Below are positions 7,940 through 17,066 of a stretch of 64,000 bases of DNA, piece after piece. Location: positions 1,132,001-1,196,000 of the forward strand of contig NZ_CP168900.1 of assembly GCF_041765605.1 (NCBI RefSeq), read 5' to 3'. The DNA is from Listeria monocytogenes. GTDB lineage: Bacteria; Bacillota; Bacilli; Lactobacillales; Listeriaceae. Position 1 is the stretch's first letter. Each line of letters opens with the position of its first letter. The notes beneath the pieces are model-generated. The model was not told the origin of the DNA. It made no database searches and was given only the letters and a program-made list of their open reading frames with translations. The position numbers were made by a program, and so were the translations under genes.

Positions 7940-8515
7940 GTGCAACTTATTTTTGTGCGACACGGAGAAACGGACTGGAATGTAGCGAAAAAATATTGTG
8001 GTCAGTTAGATGTTGCATTAAATGAAAATGGCGTTCGACAAATGGAGCAACTTCGCGAAAAGCTAGAGGATTACTCGGTCGATTTAGTTGTTACGAGTGA
8101 TCTTACACGTGTGAAACAATCAGCAAATATTTTAAGTAATGCAAAGGTGTTGCGCTTTTCTTCTTTAAATGAAATGGATTTCGGTGATTTTGAAGGGTAT
8201 ACGTATCAAGAAATTAGCGCTAAGTTTCCAGAAGCTTGGAATGAATACTGTAATAACTGGCAAACGGCGCTATTTCCAAATGGGGAAAGTTTTCCGATAT
8301 TTTATGAGCGAGTAGTTGCGACATTGGAAGAAGAAATGGAAAAATGGCAGCAACTTGATACGGTGTTGCTCGTAGGTCACCTTGGAGTTTTACGGGTCAT
8401 TGCGCTTTTTTTACAAAAACAAACTATAGCACAATATTGGGATATCGATTTTAAGCAAGGATGTTATTCGCTCTGGGACAACAAATCTCAACGTTTTCTT
8501 ATTTCTAATCAATAG
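7940..8515 (+). CDS. cobC: CobC-type phosphatase (histidine phosphatase family)
   Basis: 191 residues from GTG 7940, immediately after the cobS stop. It opens with FVRHGETDWN, the phosphohistidine motif of the phosphoglycerate-mutase-like superfamily, and has a second conserved histidine in VGHLGVLR. In this operon it should remove the 5-prime phosphate from alpha-ribazole-phosphate or cobalamin-phosphate. The fold is certain; substrate choice comes from the neighbours. Confidence 0.87.
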   Translation: MQLIFVRHGETDWNVAKKYCGQLDVALNENGVRQMEQLREKLEDYSVDLVVTSDLTRVKQSANILSNAKVLRFSSLNEMDFGDFEGYTYQEISAKFPEAWNEYCNNWQTALFPNGESFPIFYERVVATLEEEMEKWQQLDTVLLVGHLGVLRVIALFLQKQTIAQYWDIDFKQGCYSLWDNKSQRFLISNQ

Positions 8516-8587
8516 TAGATTTTTGTTGTTTATGTTGAAACCGCTTTTTTTGTAAATACTTTGTGGTAAGATGTAGGTAGTTAAATA

Positions 8588-8790
8588 GGTCTTATGTTGG
8601 TGGAATGTATGTGCATTTCTGAAAGAGGAATTCGGTGCGATGCCGAAACTGCCCCCGCAACTGTAAGGTGGACAAGAATAGATATAACCACTGTACGTTT
8701 TAATGTATGGGAAGGTTCTATTGTTGGATGAAGCCAAGTCAGGATACTCGCCAAATAAGCCGGAAGCAACTCTTTTTCGGGGTCCTAAAA
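8588..8790 (+). promoter_or_regulatory. Cobalamin (AdoCbl) riboswitch 1, upstream of antisense RNA AspocR
   Basis: The core holds the CCCGCAACTGTAA element at about 8653-8666 and the B12 box GAAGCCAAGTCAGGATAC near 8730-8747. It is oriented to the right although the next gene, pocR, is on the minus strand, so it controls a transcript antisense to pocR. This matches the L. monocytogenes Rli39/AspocR system, in which B12 ends the transcript early and its absence lets antisense RNA lower PocR. Confidence 0.9.
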
Positions 8791-8827
8791 AGCGTATGCG
8801 GGTCGTATAGCTTATTTGCTGTGCATA

Positions 8828-8860
8828 AACTCTCATTCGATGACGGATGAAAGTTTTTTT
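8828..8860 (+). terminator. Riboswitch 1 expression-platform terminator
   Basis: Imperfect hairpin AACTCTCATTC / GGATGAAAGTT followed by seven T. B12 binding is expected to favour this terminator and so prevent antisense transcription into pocR. Confidence 0.75.
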
Positions 8861-8876
8861 GTTTTTCAGGCAACAA

Positions 8877-8914
8877 AAAAGTCATATTCCTAAAGGAAAG
8901 AGAACATGACTTTT
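8877..8914 (-). terminator. pocR terminator
   Basis: 9-bp stem AAAAGTCAT / ATGACTTTT just after the pocR stop, with a T-run on the minus strand. Confidence 0.75.
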
Positions 8915-8923
8915 AGATAAAAC

Positions 8924-9808
8924 TTATTTTAATGTTTCGCGGTAGCCTTTTGGCGTAACTTCAAACTCTTTCCGGAAGACTTTGCAGAAATAGCTTGTTT
9001 GTGTGAAGCCTAGGTTACGAGCGATATTATCAATGGACAAACGTGGATTTTTCAACATTTCTTTGGCAAGTGACATTTTCTTTTGGTTCACATAATTGAT
9101 GAAATTCACATTCATTTCTTTTTTGAATAACTTACTAAAATAATAAGAGCTAAGATACACATGACTTGCCACTTCATCGAGTGTAATCGGTCGGTTGAGA
9201 TTTTTCTCGATATACTTAAGTGCTTTCCGAATTTCTTTATTTTCTTCATGATGCGCTATTTTTGTATGATGAAAAACAATTTTTTGCTTTTGTTCTTCCC
9301 GACTTTTTTCCATTTCGGATTTCAAGTAATACTGGGAGATAATCGTGAGCATTTCGGCAGAAGAGTTAATTTTCTTGGAGCTGAAAACAGGGACAGAGCG
9401 AAATGCGGAGATGAGCTCTTTATCATTTTTCCAATCGGTTTCTTCTGCTTGAATATTACCAACTTCGCTACTTTCTTCACAAATAACCTGGCCACTAAGT
9501 AAAAATCCGCTAAGTTGGTTTTCGACGACAATTGGAACTGAAAAATCAGTTAGTCCAGCATGACATCGATAAATTAAGGGCTTTCCGGTTTTGGAGGCTT
9601 CCAGTCCACCAAACATATCACATTTTTGGCAAAGGGAGCGATATTTGGGATTGGAGCGAATAAGTTGGCAAAAAGGAGTAAAGTTACATAATCTAGAAAC
9701 TTCGGTACCGTGTATATCTACAACAACGGAGGCTAAACTGGTTGCGGCTGAGAACTCATCCATTACTTTTTCAATGAGCATTTCGTTGCTTTTGGACTGT
9801 AGTAACAT
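8924..9808 (-). CDS. pocR: PocR, AraC-family activator of pdu and cob genes
   Basis: 294 residues. The N-terminal half is a PocR ligand-sensing domain with Cys41, Cys47, Cys60, Cys63 and Cys82 (FCQLI, SLCQKCD, YRCHAG), a possible metal-binding group typical of this domain. The C-terminal 100 residues are an AraC double helix-turn-helix (EVASHVYLSSYYFSKLFKKE and NIARNLGFTQTSYFCKVFRKEF). PocR activates pdu and B12 genes in response to propanediol. ATG 9808 follows AAAGGGG by about six bases. It is divergent from pduA, and the antisense RNA from riboswitch 1 crosses it. Confidence 0.95.
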   Translation of the reverse strand: MLLQSKSNEMLIEKVMDEFSAATSLASVVVDIHGTEVSRLCNFTPFCQLIRSNPKYRSLCQKCDMFGGLEASKTGKPLIYRCHAGLTDFSVPIVVENQLSGFLLSGQVICEESSEVGNIQAEETDWKNDKELISAFRSVPVFSSKKINSSAEMLTIISQYYLKSEMEKSREEQKQKIVFHHTKIAHHEENKEIRKALKYIEKNLNRPITLDEVASHVYLSSYYFSKLFKKEMNVNFINYVNQKKMSLAKEMLKNPRLSIDNIARNLGFTQTSYFCKVFRKEFEVTPKGYRETLK

Positions 9809-9853
9809 AGCTATTCCCCTTTCGGCGAGACTTGGCGTGTTTCTGTCGTTCTT

Positions 9854-9882
9854 AGTATAGCATATTTATAATGCGCTTACAT
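9854..9882 (-). promoter_or_regulatory. Probable pocR promoter, same architecture as pduS
   Basis: On the minus strand: ATGTAAGCGC, 13 bases, TATACT. The pduS promoter has ATGTAAACGC, 13 bases, TATACT. The start of transcription would fall about 40 bases before the pocR ATG. A common regulator, PocR autoregulation or CcpA, is inferred. Confidence 0.6.
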
Positions 9883-9897
9883 TTTCTTGCCATGAAG

Positions 9898-9911
9898 ATA
9901 ACAATATATTG
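9898..9911. promoter_or_regulatory. ATAACAATATATTG motif, copy 2
   Basis: Exact match to the copy at 4933, in the pocR-pduA divergent region about 90 bases from the pocR start and 155 bases from the pduA -10. A site for an AraC regulator is the leading guess. Confidence 0.5.
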
Positions 9912-9982
9912 CTAAGAGTAATTTCATAAGAGAAAGCCCAAACCATGCATTATTGGATGGCTTTTTGTCGTTATTTTTTTTT

Positions 9983-10028
9983 GAGGCGCAAAATTGTGTT
10001 AAAACACGATTGGCGTCTTCTTTTTTTC
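9983..10028 (+). terminator. Probable terminator before pduA
   Basis: Imperfect stem built on ATTGTGTT / AACACGAT with outer GAGGCG / CGTCTTC pairing, then a run of T. It would stop antisense transcription before the pduA promoter. Confidence 0.5.
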
Positions 10029-10042
10029 TGTTTGGAAGCGGC

Positions 10043-10071
10043 AACTATTTATATTCCAGATTGCCTATACT
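10043..10071 (+). promoter_or_regulatory. Probable pduA promoter
   Basis: TATACT at 10066-10071 with no recognisable -35 at the proper distance, as expected for an activator-dependent promoter. TTGGAAGCGG lies 24 bases before the -10, about one helical turn farther than the related element at pduS and pocR. Confidence 0.5.
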
Positions 10072-10110
10072 GAGAGAGTAAAATACTTATTTTGAGAAGG
10101 AGGTACACCC

Positions 10111-10398
10111 ATGCAAGAAGCACTAGGCTTAGTTGAAACTAAAGGGCTAGTCGGCGCCATTGAAGCCGCTGACGCCATGGTTAAATCAGCTAACGTAACA
10201 TTAACAGGGTACGAAAAAATCGGGTCTGGACTGGTTACTGTCATGGTTCGTGGCGATGTTGGTGCAGTGAAAGCAGCGACAGAAGCAGGAGCAGCGGCAG
10301 CAAGAAATGTAGGTACCGTGATGAGTACACATGTTATTCCTCGTCCGCATACTGATGTGGAAGAAATTTTACCAGTGAGGGTGAAGTCAGATGAGTGA
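10111..10398 (+). CDS. pduA: PduA, hexameric BMC shell protein
   Basis: 95 residues, single BMC domain starting [21 protein letters not shown]. It carries the K-I-G-S-G-L pore segment of PduA/PduJ-type hexamers, whose pore passes propanediol while retaining propionaldehyde. It is first in the main pdu operon, with GAAGGAGG before ATG, and overlaps pduB by eight bases. The tail VRVKSDE is a few residues longer than PduJ at 16788, its near twin. Confidence 0.95.
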   Translation: MQEALGLVETKGLVGAIEAADAMVKSANVTLTGYEKIGSGLVTVMVRGDVGAVKAATEAGAAAARNVGTVMSTHVIPRPHTDVEEILPVRVKSDE

Positions 10399-11194
10399 GC
10401 AAAATAAACTAATTGACGAAATTCTAAAACAGGTAATGGAAACGGTTAATGATGCCCCGGAAAAAATAGTAGAGGATGGAGGATCACGTCAAATGAGTGA
10501 AAAAGCAGTTCAATTAACAGAATTTGTAGGAACAGCAATAGGAGATACAATCGGCCTAGTGATTGCGAATGTAGACGGACAACTTTTAGAAGCAATGAAG
10601 CTTGAGAAGTCTTACCGTTCTATAGGTATTTTAGGAGCCCGTACTGGTGCAGGCCCACATATTATGGCAGCAGATGAAGCTGTAAAAGCTACAAATACAG
10701 AAGTAGTAAAAATCGAATTACCACGTGATACAAAAGGCGGTGCGGGTCACGGTTCTTTAATTATCTTTGGTGGTGACGATGTTTCTGATGTCAAACGTGC
10801 AGTAGAAGTTGCACTGAATGAATTAGATAAAACTTTCGGAGATGTTTACGGCAACGAAGCTGGACACATCGAACTTCAATATACAGCGCGAGCAAGTCAT
10901 GCACTTAATACAGCATTCGGCGCACCTGTAGGAAAAGCATTCGGACTTATGGTTGGTGCACCGGCTGGGATTGGCGTTGTCATGGCAGATACTGCAGTGA
11001 AATCCGCTAACGTAGATGTCGTTGCATATTCCTCGCCAGCAGATGGGACAAGTTTCTCCAATGAAGTGATTCTTTGTATTTCTGGAGATTCTGGTGCAGT
11101 CCGTCAAGCTGTTATTTCAGCACGTGAAATTGGTAAAAAATTACTTGGAGCTTTAGGGGATGAACCGAAAAATGATCGTCCATCCTACATTTAG
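10391..11194 (+). CDS. pduB: PduB, tandem-BMC trimeric shell protein, with internal start for PduB-prime
   Basis: 267 residues: an N-terminal extension of about 45 residues, then two BMC domains that form a trimer. The first 21 residues ([21 protein letters not shown]) are shown here only for their amphipathic heptad pattern, which resembles cargo targeting helices. In Salmonella pduB also makes a shorter PduB-prime from an internal start. The same appears here at codon 35, ATG 10493, with GGAGG at 10478-10482. PduB links the shell to the enzyme core. Confidence 0.93.
   Translation: MSEQNKLIDEILKQVMETVNDAPEKIVEDGGSRQMSEKAVQLTEFVGTAIGDTIGLVIANVDGQLLEAMKLEKSYRSIGILGARTGAGPHIMAADEAVKATNTEVVKIELPRDTKGGAGHGSLIIFGGDDVSDVKRAVEVALNELDKTFGDVYGNEAGHIELQYTARASHALNTAFGAPVGKAFGLMVGAPAGIGVVMADTAVKSANVDVVAYSSPADGTSFSNEVILCISGDSGAVRQAVISAREIGKKLLGALGDEPKNDRPSYI
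10478..10495 (+). promoter_or_regulatory. Internal ribosome binding site and start for PduB-prime
   Basis: GGAGG followed ten bases later by ATG in frame inside pduB (codon 35). Translation here would give a protein of about 233 residues lacking the N-terminal helix. Confidence 0.7.
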
Positions 11195-11212
11195 AACGGA
11201 GGGTAACGACTG

Positions 11213-12877
11213 ATGAAATCAAAACGCTTTGAAGAATTAGCAAAACGCCCGGTCAATCAAGATGGTTTTGTAAAGGAATGGATTGAAGAAGGCCTAATCG
11301 CAATGGAAAGCCCGAATGATCCAAAACCAAGCATTAAAATAGAAAATGGAAAAGTAGTCGAAATGGATAGCAAAAAATTAGCTGACTTTGACTTAATTGA
11401 CCATTTCATCGCTAAATATGGCGTCGATTTATCTCGTGCGGAAGAAGTTATGCAAATGGATTCTGTGAAGCTTGCAAACATGCTTTGCGACCCAAATGTA
11501 CCACGGGAAAAAATCGTTTTACTTACAACAGCTATGACACCGGCAAAAATAGTAGAAGTAGTTTCACAAATGAACGTTGTCGAAATGATGATGTCGATGC
11601 AAAAAATGCGCTCTCGCAGAACACCAACAACCCAGGCCCACGTAACAAACTTGCGTGATAATCCTGTTCAAATTGCAGCAGATGCAGCAGAAGCAGCGAT
11701 TCGTGGTTTTGACGAGCAAGAAACAACCGTTGCGGTAGTTCGTTATGCACCTTTTAACGCGCTTAGCTTATTAGTAGGTTCGCAAACAGGTCGTGGTGGC
11801 GTATTAACGCAATGTTCTCTCGAAGAAGCAACAGAATTAGAACTAGGTATGCGTGGTTTAACTTGTTACGCGGAAACGATTTCTGTTTATGGTACAGAAC
11901 CTGTATTTACAGACGGAGACGATACACCTTGGTCCAAAGGTATTTTGGCAAGTGCTTATGCATCTCGAGGTCTGAAAATGCGCTTCACATCCGGAACTGG
12001 TTCTGAGGTTCAAATGGGTTACGCAGAAGGTAAATCGATGCTTTATCTAGAATCTCGCTGTATTTTCATTACGAAAGCGGCTGGTGTTCAAGGTTTACAA
12101 AATGGTTCGATTAGTTGTATCGGAATTCCGGGAGCCGTACCAAGTGGTATTAGAGCGGTTCTTGCAGAGAATTTAATTGCCGTAATGTTAGATCTAGAAG
12201 TTGCTTCTGGTAATGACCAAACTTTCTCTCACTCGGATATTCGTCGTACAGCTCGTTTGCTGATGCAATTTTTACCAGGAACAGATTATATTTCTTCTGG
12301 TTACAGTGCAACACCTAACTATGACAATATGTTTGCTGGTTCCAATTTTGATGCAGATGACTTTGATGATTACAATATTTTGCAACGTGATTTAAAAGTA
12401 GACGGTGGTTTAACGCCGGTTACAGAAGAAGAAGTTGTTGCAGTTAGAAATAAAGCAGCACGAGTAATTCAAGCTGTTTTTGATAAATTGGGTCTTCCAG
12501 AAGTAACCGATGCTGAAGTAGAAGCAGCAACGTATGCTCGTGGAAGTAAAGATATGCCAGAACGTAACATGGTAGAAGATATTAAAGCAGCAGCTGAAAT
12601 GATGGACCGTGGTGTGACTGGTCTGGATGTTGTTAAAGCGTTATCTGCTGGTGGATTCGATGATGTTGCTGAAAGTGTACTAAATATGTTGAAACAACGT
12701 GTATCTGGGGACTTCCTTCATACATCTGCCATCATTGATAAAGACTGGAATGTCATTAGTTCCGTCAATGACTTAAATGATTATGCAGGTCCTGGAACTG
12801 GTTATCGCTTAGAGGGCGAACGCTGGGAGAAATTAAAAGATATCGCTGTTGCAGTTGATGCAAACGAATTAGAATAA
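11213..12877 (+). CDS. pduC: PduC, diol dehydratase large subunit
   Basis: 554 residues, the full length of the B12-dependent diol dehydratase alpha subunit, opening with [20 protein letters not shown]. With PduD and PduE it converts 1,2-propanediol to propionaldehyde (or glycerol to 3-hydroxypropionaldehyde) by a radical mechanism using adenosylcobalamin; the active site lies in a TIM barrel formed by this subunit. It starts with GGAGGG upstream, 18 bases after pduB. No truncation is seen. Confidence 0.96.
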   Translation: MKSKRFEELAKRPVNQDGFVKEWIEEGLIAMESPNDPKPSIKIENGKVVEMDSKKLADFDLIDHFIAKYGVDLSRAEEVMQMDSVKLANMLCDPNVPREKIVLLTTAMTPAKIVEVVSQMNVVEMMMSMQKMRSRRTPTTQAHVTNLRDNPVQIAADAAEAAIRGFDEQETTVAVVRYAPFNALSLLVGSQTGRGGVLTQCSLEEATELELGMRGLTCYAETISVYGTEPVFTDGDDTPWSKGILASAYASRGLKMRFTSGTGSEVQMGYAEGKSMLYLESRCIFITKAAGVQGLQNGSISCIGIPGAVPSGIRAVLAENLIAVMLDLEVASGNDQTFSHSDIRRTARLLMQFLPGTDYISSGYSATPNYDNMFAGSNFDADDFDDYNILQRDLKVDGGLTPVTEEEVVAVRNKAARVIQAVFDKLGLPEVTDAEVEAATYARGSKDMPERNMVEDIKAAAEMMDRGVTGLDVVKALSAGGFDDVAESVLNMLKQRVSGDFLHTSAIIDKDWNVISSVNDLNDYAGPGTGYRLEGERWEKLKDIAVAVDANELE

Positions 12878-12914
12878 GCTACTTCCCATTTTTTATAAAG
12901 GAGGATTAAGAGAC

Positions 12915-13574
12915 ATGGTTGAAATTAACGAAAAAGTACTTCGCGGAATTATCTCAGAAGTACTAGATGAATTACAGCTAAAAGAAGATAAAGTTTCTTT
13001 CCAAAAAGAACAGCCAAGTGTTGCAGTTTCGGATGAAAGCTTTTTAACAGAAGTTGGGGATGCGAAGCCGGGTAGACAAAAAGATGAAGTTGTTATTGCG
13101 GTCGCACCAGCTTTTGGTAAATATCAAACAAAAAACATTGTTGGTGTTCCACATAAACAAATTTTACGAGAAGTGATTGCAGGTATTGAAGAAGAAGGGT
13201 TAAAAGCACGTGTTGTTCGTGTATTCCGTTCTTCTGACGTAGCTTTCGTCGCAGTAGAAGGCGACAAATTAAGTGGTTCTGGCATTTGTATCGGCATTCA
13301 GTCGCGCGGTACAGCATTAATCCACCAAAAAGATTTACAACCACTTTCTAACTTAGAGCTATTCCCGCAAGCACCACTAATTACGCTAGAAACATACCGG
13401 GCGATTGGTAAAAATGCGGCAAAATATGCCAAAGGTGAATCACCAAATCCAGTGCCAATGGTCAATGATCAAATGGCACGCCCGAAATTCCAAGCCAAAG
13501 CAGCTTTACTTCATATCAAAGAAACAAAACATGTTGTTCAAGGGAAAAATGCAGTCGAATTACAAGTAAACTAA
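12915..13574 (+). CDS. pduD: PduD, diol dehydratase medium subunit
   Basis: 219 residues. The first 25 ([18 protein letters not shown] pattern) form an amphipathic helix of the type that targets diol dehydratase into the microcompartment. The remainder is the beta subunit fold that, with PduC, holds the B12 corrin ring. RBS AAGGAGG precedes ATG, 37 bases after pduC. Confidence 0.95.
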   Translation: MVEINEKVLRGIISEVLDELQLKEDKVSFQKEQPSVAVSDESFLTEVGDAKPGRQKDEVVIAVAPAFGKYQTKNIVGVPHKQILREVIAGIEEEGLKARVVRVFRSSDVAFVAVEGDKLSGSGICIGIQSRGTALIHQKDLQPLSNLELFPQAPLITLETYRAIGKNAAKYAKGESPNPVPMVNDQMARPKFQAKAALLHIKETKHVVQGKNAVELQVN

Positions 13575-13590
13575 TAGTGAGGTGAAAATG

Positions 13591-14103
13591 ATGAATCAAG
13601 AAGCACTAGAAAATATGGTTAGAAATATTTTACAAGAAGTAAATAGTGGCGCAGTATCCACAACAACTTCTCAAAAAGTGAGCGGAGATACACTGACAGT
13701 ACGAGATTATCCACTCGGAACAAAACGTCCAGAACTTGTAAAAACATCGACATCAAAATCATTAGACGACATTACGTTGAAAAGTGTTCTAGATGGCACA
13801 ATCAAACCGGAAGATGTTCGTGTAACAGCGGAAACGCTTAAAATGCAAGCACAAGTAGCAAGAGATGCCGGACGTGCAACACTCGCGAATAATTTCGAAC
13901 GTGCAGCAGAGCTAACAATCGTTCCAGATGAACGCATTTTAGAAATTTATAATGCGATGCGTCCTTATCGTTCCTCAAGAGAAGAATTACTTGCGATTGC
14001 GGATGAATTAGAGAGTGTTTATCATGCAACTATCTGTTCTAATTATGTTCGTGAAGCAGCACAGCTTTATCAAGAGCGTAAGAAATTAAAAGGCGATAAT
14101 TAA
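13591..14103 (+). CDS. pduE: PduE, diol dehydratase small subunit
   Basis: 170 residues. ATG 13591 is chosen because GAGGTG ends six bases before it; a GTG at 13582 lies inside the RBS. The N-terminus (LENMVRNILQEVN) is again an amphipathic helix, followed by the all-helical gamma subunit with the conserved MRPYRSSREEL segment. It completes the PduCDE enzyme. Confidence 0.94.
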   Translation: MNQEALENMVRNILQEVNSGAVSTTTSQKVSGDTLTVRDYPLGTKRPELVKTSTSKSLDDITLKSVLDGTIKPEDVRVTAETLKMQAQVARDAGRATLANNFERAAELTIVPDERILEIYNAMRPYRSSREELLAIADELESVYHATICSNYVREAAQLYQERKKLKGDN

Positions 14104-14148
14104 AATTCTCCTTTTGCTCGCGATTATGTAGGAAATGCGGTGAAATGA

Positions 14149-15969
14149 ATGAAGTATATTGCAGGGATTGATATCGGGAATTCTACAACGGAAGTGGCAC
14201 TTGCTATGGCAAACTCCTCGAAGGAAGCAGCGTTTGTTGCTAGTGCTATTACGGACACAACCGGTATCAAAGGAACAAAACAAAATCTTCACGGGATTTT
14301 TAAAGCATTGCGACTTGCTTTAGAGAAAGTAAATGCGACGACCGAGGACTTAGCCGAAATCCGTATCAATGAAGCGACACCAGTGATTGGCGATGTGGCA
14401 ATGGAAACTATTACAGAAACAATCATTACTGAGTCTACGATGATTGGTCACAATCCTAAAACACCAGGGGGACTTGGTATGGGTTCAGGTGTGACGGTGC
14501 TATTGGATGACGTTACATCTAAATCAAAAGATGCAGACTACATTGTGATTATCCCGAAAACAGTCGATTTTGAAGATGCAGCAAAGCAAATTAATACTTA
14601 CGTCGAAAATGGCTATCAAATCACAGCTGCAATTCTTCAAGCAGATGACGGGGTTCTCGTGCATAACCGACTAAACCATAAGATTCCGATTGTCGATGAA
14701 GTTGGTTTTATTGATAAAGTACCGGTCGATATGTTAGCAGCTGTTGAAGTTGCAGCTCCCGGAAAAGTCATTGAAACCATTTCTAACCCATATGGTATTG
14801 CGACAGTATTTCATTTGAATTCGGATGAAACGAAAAATATCATTCCTGTGGCACGAGCTTTAATTGGCAATCGTTCGGCGGTGGTGATTAAAACGCCAGA
14901 AGGTGATGTCAAAGCTCGAACAATACCAGCGGGGCATATCGAACTTCAATCAGGATCCAGAACGCAGCGTGTCAATGTCGCAGAAGGCTCTGAGAAAATC
15001 ATGCAAGCCATTATGTCACTTCCAAAACTCGACAATGCTAGCGGAGAACCAGGAACAAATATCGGCGGCATGCTAGAAAAAGTGCGCCAAACGATGGCTG
15101 GACTAACAGATAAATTGCCAGCAGATATTTTTATTCAAGATTTGCTAGCTGTGGATACATTTGTTCCAGTAGATGTTCAAGGTGGGCTTGCAGGGGAGTT
15201 TTCCATGGAACAAGCGGTTGGTATTGCCTCCATGGTAAAAAGTGATCACTTGCAAATGGCAGCCATCGCCTCAGAAATCGAACAAGAACTGCAAGTAAGC
15301 GTCAAAATTGGTGGTGCAGAAGCAGAGGCTGCCATTCTCGGAGCGCTTACTACACCGGGAACTAATACTCCACTTGCCATTTTAGATTTAGGTGCTGGAT
15401 CCACAGATGCCTCGATTATCAACGGAAAAGGAGAAATTATCGCAACTCATTTAGCTGGTGCTGGCGATATGGTAACGATGATTATCCAGTCAGAAATTGG
15501 CCTTGAAGACCGTTATTTAGCCGAAGATATTAAAAAATATCCGCTTGCTAAAGTCGAAAGTATTTTCCACATTCGGCATGAAGATGGCACAGTGCAATTT
15601 TTCGATACGCCGCTTTCTCCAACTGTTTTTGCCAAAGTGGTGATTGTAAAACCTGATGGCTTTGTGCCAATACCTGGGGATGTATCAATTGAAAAAATCA
15701 AATTAATTCGCCGTTCAGCTAAGGAGCGTGTCTTTGTAACGAATACCATCCGCGCATTAAAATATGTCAGCCCAACTGGGAATATTCGAGATATTCCATT
15801 TGTCGTAATTGTTGGAGGATCAGCCCTTGATTTTGAGATTCCACAATTAATTACCGATGCACTTTCTCATTATTCACTCGTTGCTGGCCGTGGGAATATT
15901 CGTGGTAAAGAAGGCCCTAGAAATGCAGTTGCAACAGGCTTAATTCTAGCTGGAGGTGCTAAGGCATGA
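14149..15969 (+). CDS. pduG: PduG, diol dehydratase reactivase large subunit
   Basis: 606 residues with an actin/Hsp70-like ATPase start, YIAGIDIGNSTTEVALA, and a second phosphate loop LDLGAGSTDASI near residue 410. It swaps damaged cobalamin out of diol dehydratase using ATP, together with PduH. It has GGTGA five bases before ATG and overlaps pduH by ATGA. Confidence 0.95.
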   Translation: MKYIAGIDIGNSTTEVALAMANSSKEAAFVASAITDTTGIKGTKQNLHGIFKALRLALEKVNATTEDLAEIRINEATPVIGDVAMETITETIITESTMIGHNPKTPGGLGMGSGVTVLLDDVTSKSKDADYIVIIPKTVDFEDAAKQINTYVENGYQITAAILQADDGVLVHNRLNHKIPIVDEVGFIDKVPVDMLAAVEVAAPGKVIETISNPYGIATVFHLNSDETKNIIPVARALIGNRSAVVIKTPEGDVKARTIPAGHIELQSGSRTQRVNVAEGSEKIMQAIMSLPKLDNASGEPGTNIGGMLEKVRQTMAGLTDKLPADIFIQDLLAVDTFVPVDVQGGLAGEFSMEQAVGIASMVKSDHLQMAAIASEIEQELQVSVKIGGAEAEAAILGALTTPGTNTPLAILDLGAGSTDASIINGKGEIIATHLAGAGDMVTMIIQSEIGLEDRYLAEDIKKYPLAKVESIFHIRHEDGTVQFFDTPLSPTVFAKVVIVKPDGFVPIPGDVSIEKIKLIRRSAKERVFVTNTIRALKYVSPTGNIRDIPFVVIVGGSALDFEIPQLITDALSHYSLVAGRGNIRGKEGPRNAVATGLILAGGAKA

Positions 15970-16313
15970 TTCCAGTTGTTAGTAAGCCAGCAATTTATTT
16001 TCATGCAGATGTAGACGCGAATCCAGACAGTATTAAACAAGTTTTATTTGGAATAGAAGAAGAAGGCATTCCATGTGAATTAGAAATTATGCCTTTGAAA
16101 GACGAAGTGCAAGCAGCATTTCGAGCATCTGCGAGTTCTCCGCTTCTAGTAGGGGTTACGCTGAAAAATGATCATTTAGTGATTCATTATCGTAATTTAC
16201 CCCCAGATAAACCACTATTTTCAGCGTATCGTTTTTGCGCAACCACACTAGAAAATCAGCGAAATATGGGAATGAATGCAGCGCGACTTGTCAAGGGTGT
16301 ACCTTTTAAATAA
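15966..16313 (+). CDS. pduH: PduH, diol dehydratase reactivase small subunit
   Basis: 115 residues, translationally coupled to pduG (ATGA). The small subunit resembles the B12-binding-free beta subunit fold and displaces PduD during reactivation. Sequence features include IYFHADVDANPDSIKQVLFGIEEEGIP near the start, described here by its conserved EEEGIP turn. Confidence 0.92.
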   Translation: MIPVVSKPAIYFHADVDANPDSIKQVLFGIEEEGIPCELEIMPLKDEVQAAFRASASSPLLVGVTLKNDHLVIHYRNLPPDKPLFSAYRFCATTLENQRNMGMNAARLVKGVPFK

Positions 16314-16325
16314 GGAGGTGAAGGA

Positions 16326-16763
16326 ATGCATCAAGCAATTGGAATGATTGAAATTAAAGGACTTGCTTCAGCGATAACCGTAGCAGATACAATGGCAAAA
16401 GTAGCCAATATCCAACTTATAGACACGGAAAAAGCAAAAGGTTTTGGCTGGATTACTGTGAAAGTGGAAGGTGATGTTGCAGCTGTGAATGCGGCACTGG
16501 AAGCAGGCGAACAAACCGCAATAGCCTCAGACAGTTTTATTGCGAAAAAAGTCATTCCTCGACCAGGGGAAGAGATTTTTACAGTATTTTGGCCAAAAGA
16601 AGAAATAGAGCCAGAACAGCCGGAAGTGATGGTTGAAACAGAAAAAGTGGAAGAAACCGAAGTCCCGGCAGAAGCGACTTGCAATCTATGTCATGACCCA
16701 CTTTGCCCACGAGTAAAAGGGGATCCGAGACAAGATTGTATCCATTTTGAAGAAGAGAAGTAA
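16326..16763 (+). CDS. pduK: PduK, BMC shell protein with cysteine-rich C-terminal extension
   Basis: 145 residues: one BMC domain (1-90), a Glu/Pro-rich linker, then a tail with CNLCHDPLCPRVKGDPRQDC, four cysteines in a CxxC-x4-C arrangement plus a distal Cys. That spacing suggests an iron-sulfur or zinc site, as noted for PduK in other species. It is a minor shell component. RBS AAGGAGGTG precedes ATG. Confidence 0.9.
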   Translation: MHQAIGMIEIKGLASAITVADTMAKVANIQLIDTEKAKGFGWITVKVEGDVAAVNAALEAGEQTAIASDSFIAKKVIPRPGEEIFTVFWPKEEIEPEQPEVMVETEKVEETEVPAEATCNLCHDPLCPRVKGDPRQDCIHFEEEK

Positions 16764-16787
16764 ACCCAATTTGAGGAGGAAATAATA

Positions 16788-17063
16788 ATGAATAATGCAC
16801 TTGGAATGATTGAAACTAAAGGTCTTGTTGGCGCAATTGAAGCAGCTGACGCAATGGTAAAAGCAGCAAATGTATCACTAGTAGGGTATGAAAAAATCGG
16901 TTCAGGTCTTGTAACTGTTATGGTTCGCGGTGATGTAGGCGCAGTAAAAGCAGCAACAGATGCAGGCGCAGCAGCAGCTCGTAATGTTGGCGAAGTACAA
17001 TCTATCCACGTTATCCCACGTCCGCACAATGATGTAGAAACCTTGCTACCAAAAGGTTTATAA
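16788..17063 (+). CDS. pduJ: PduJ, hexameric BMC shell protein
   Basis: 91 residues, almost identical to PduA at 10111 through the BMC domain but without its charged tail. PduJ is usually the most abundant shell tile. RBS GAGGAGG precedes ATG. The high identity with PduA and with the eut tile at 37379 points to duplication within the island. Confidence 0.94.
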   Translation: MNNALGMIETKGLVGAIEAADAMVKAANVSLVGYEKIGSGLVTVMVRGDVGAVKAATDAGAAAARNVGEVQSIHVIPRPHNDVETLLPKGL

Positions 17064-17066
17064 GTC

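Larger units (their letters stand above)
8588..10027 (+). ncRNA. aspocR: AspocR antisense RNA (extent inferred)
   Basis: Read-through past the riboswitch terminator would run across the full length of pocR on the opposite strand. The right end is not visible as such; I place it at the hairpin and T-run near 9983-10027, before pduA. Existence rests on the published Listeria system plus the riboswitch orientation here. No long coding frame is expected in it. Confidence 0.6.

Noticed and set aside
9161-9502. 113-codon plus-strand frame antisense to pocR
   Set aside because: Shadow of pocR; Phe-rich composition and no RBS. AspocR is best seen as non-coding.
10031-10045. Possible cre at pduA (TGGAAGCGGCAACT)
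   Set aside because: Three mismatches at fixed positions; too weak to list as a CcpA site.
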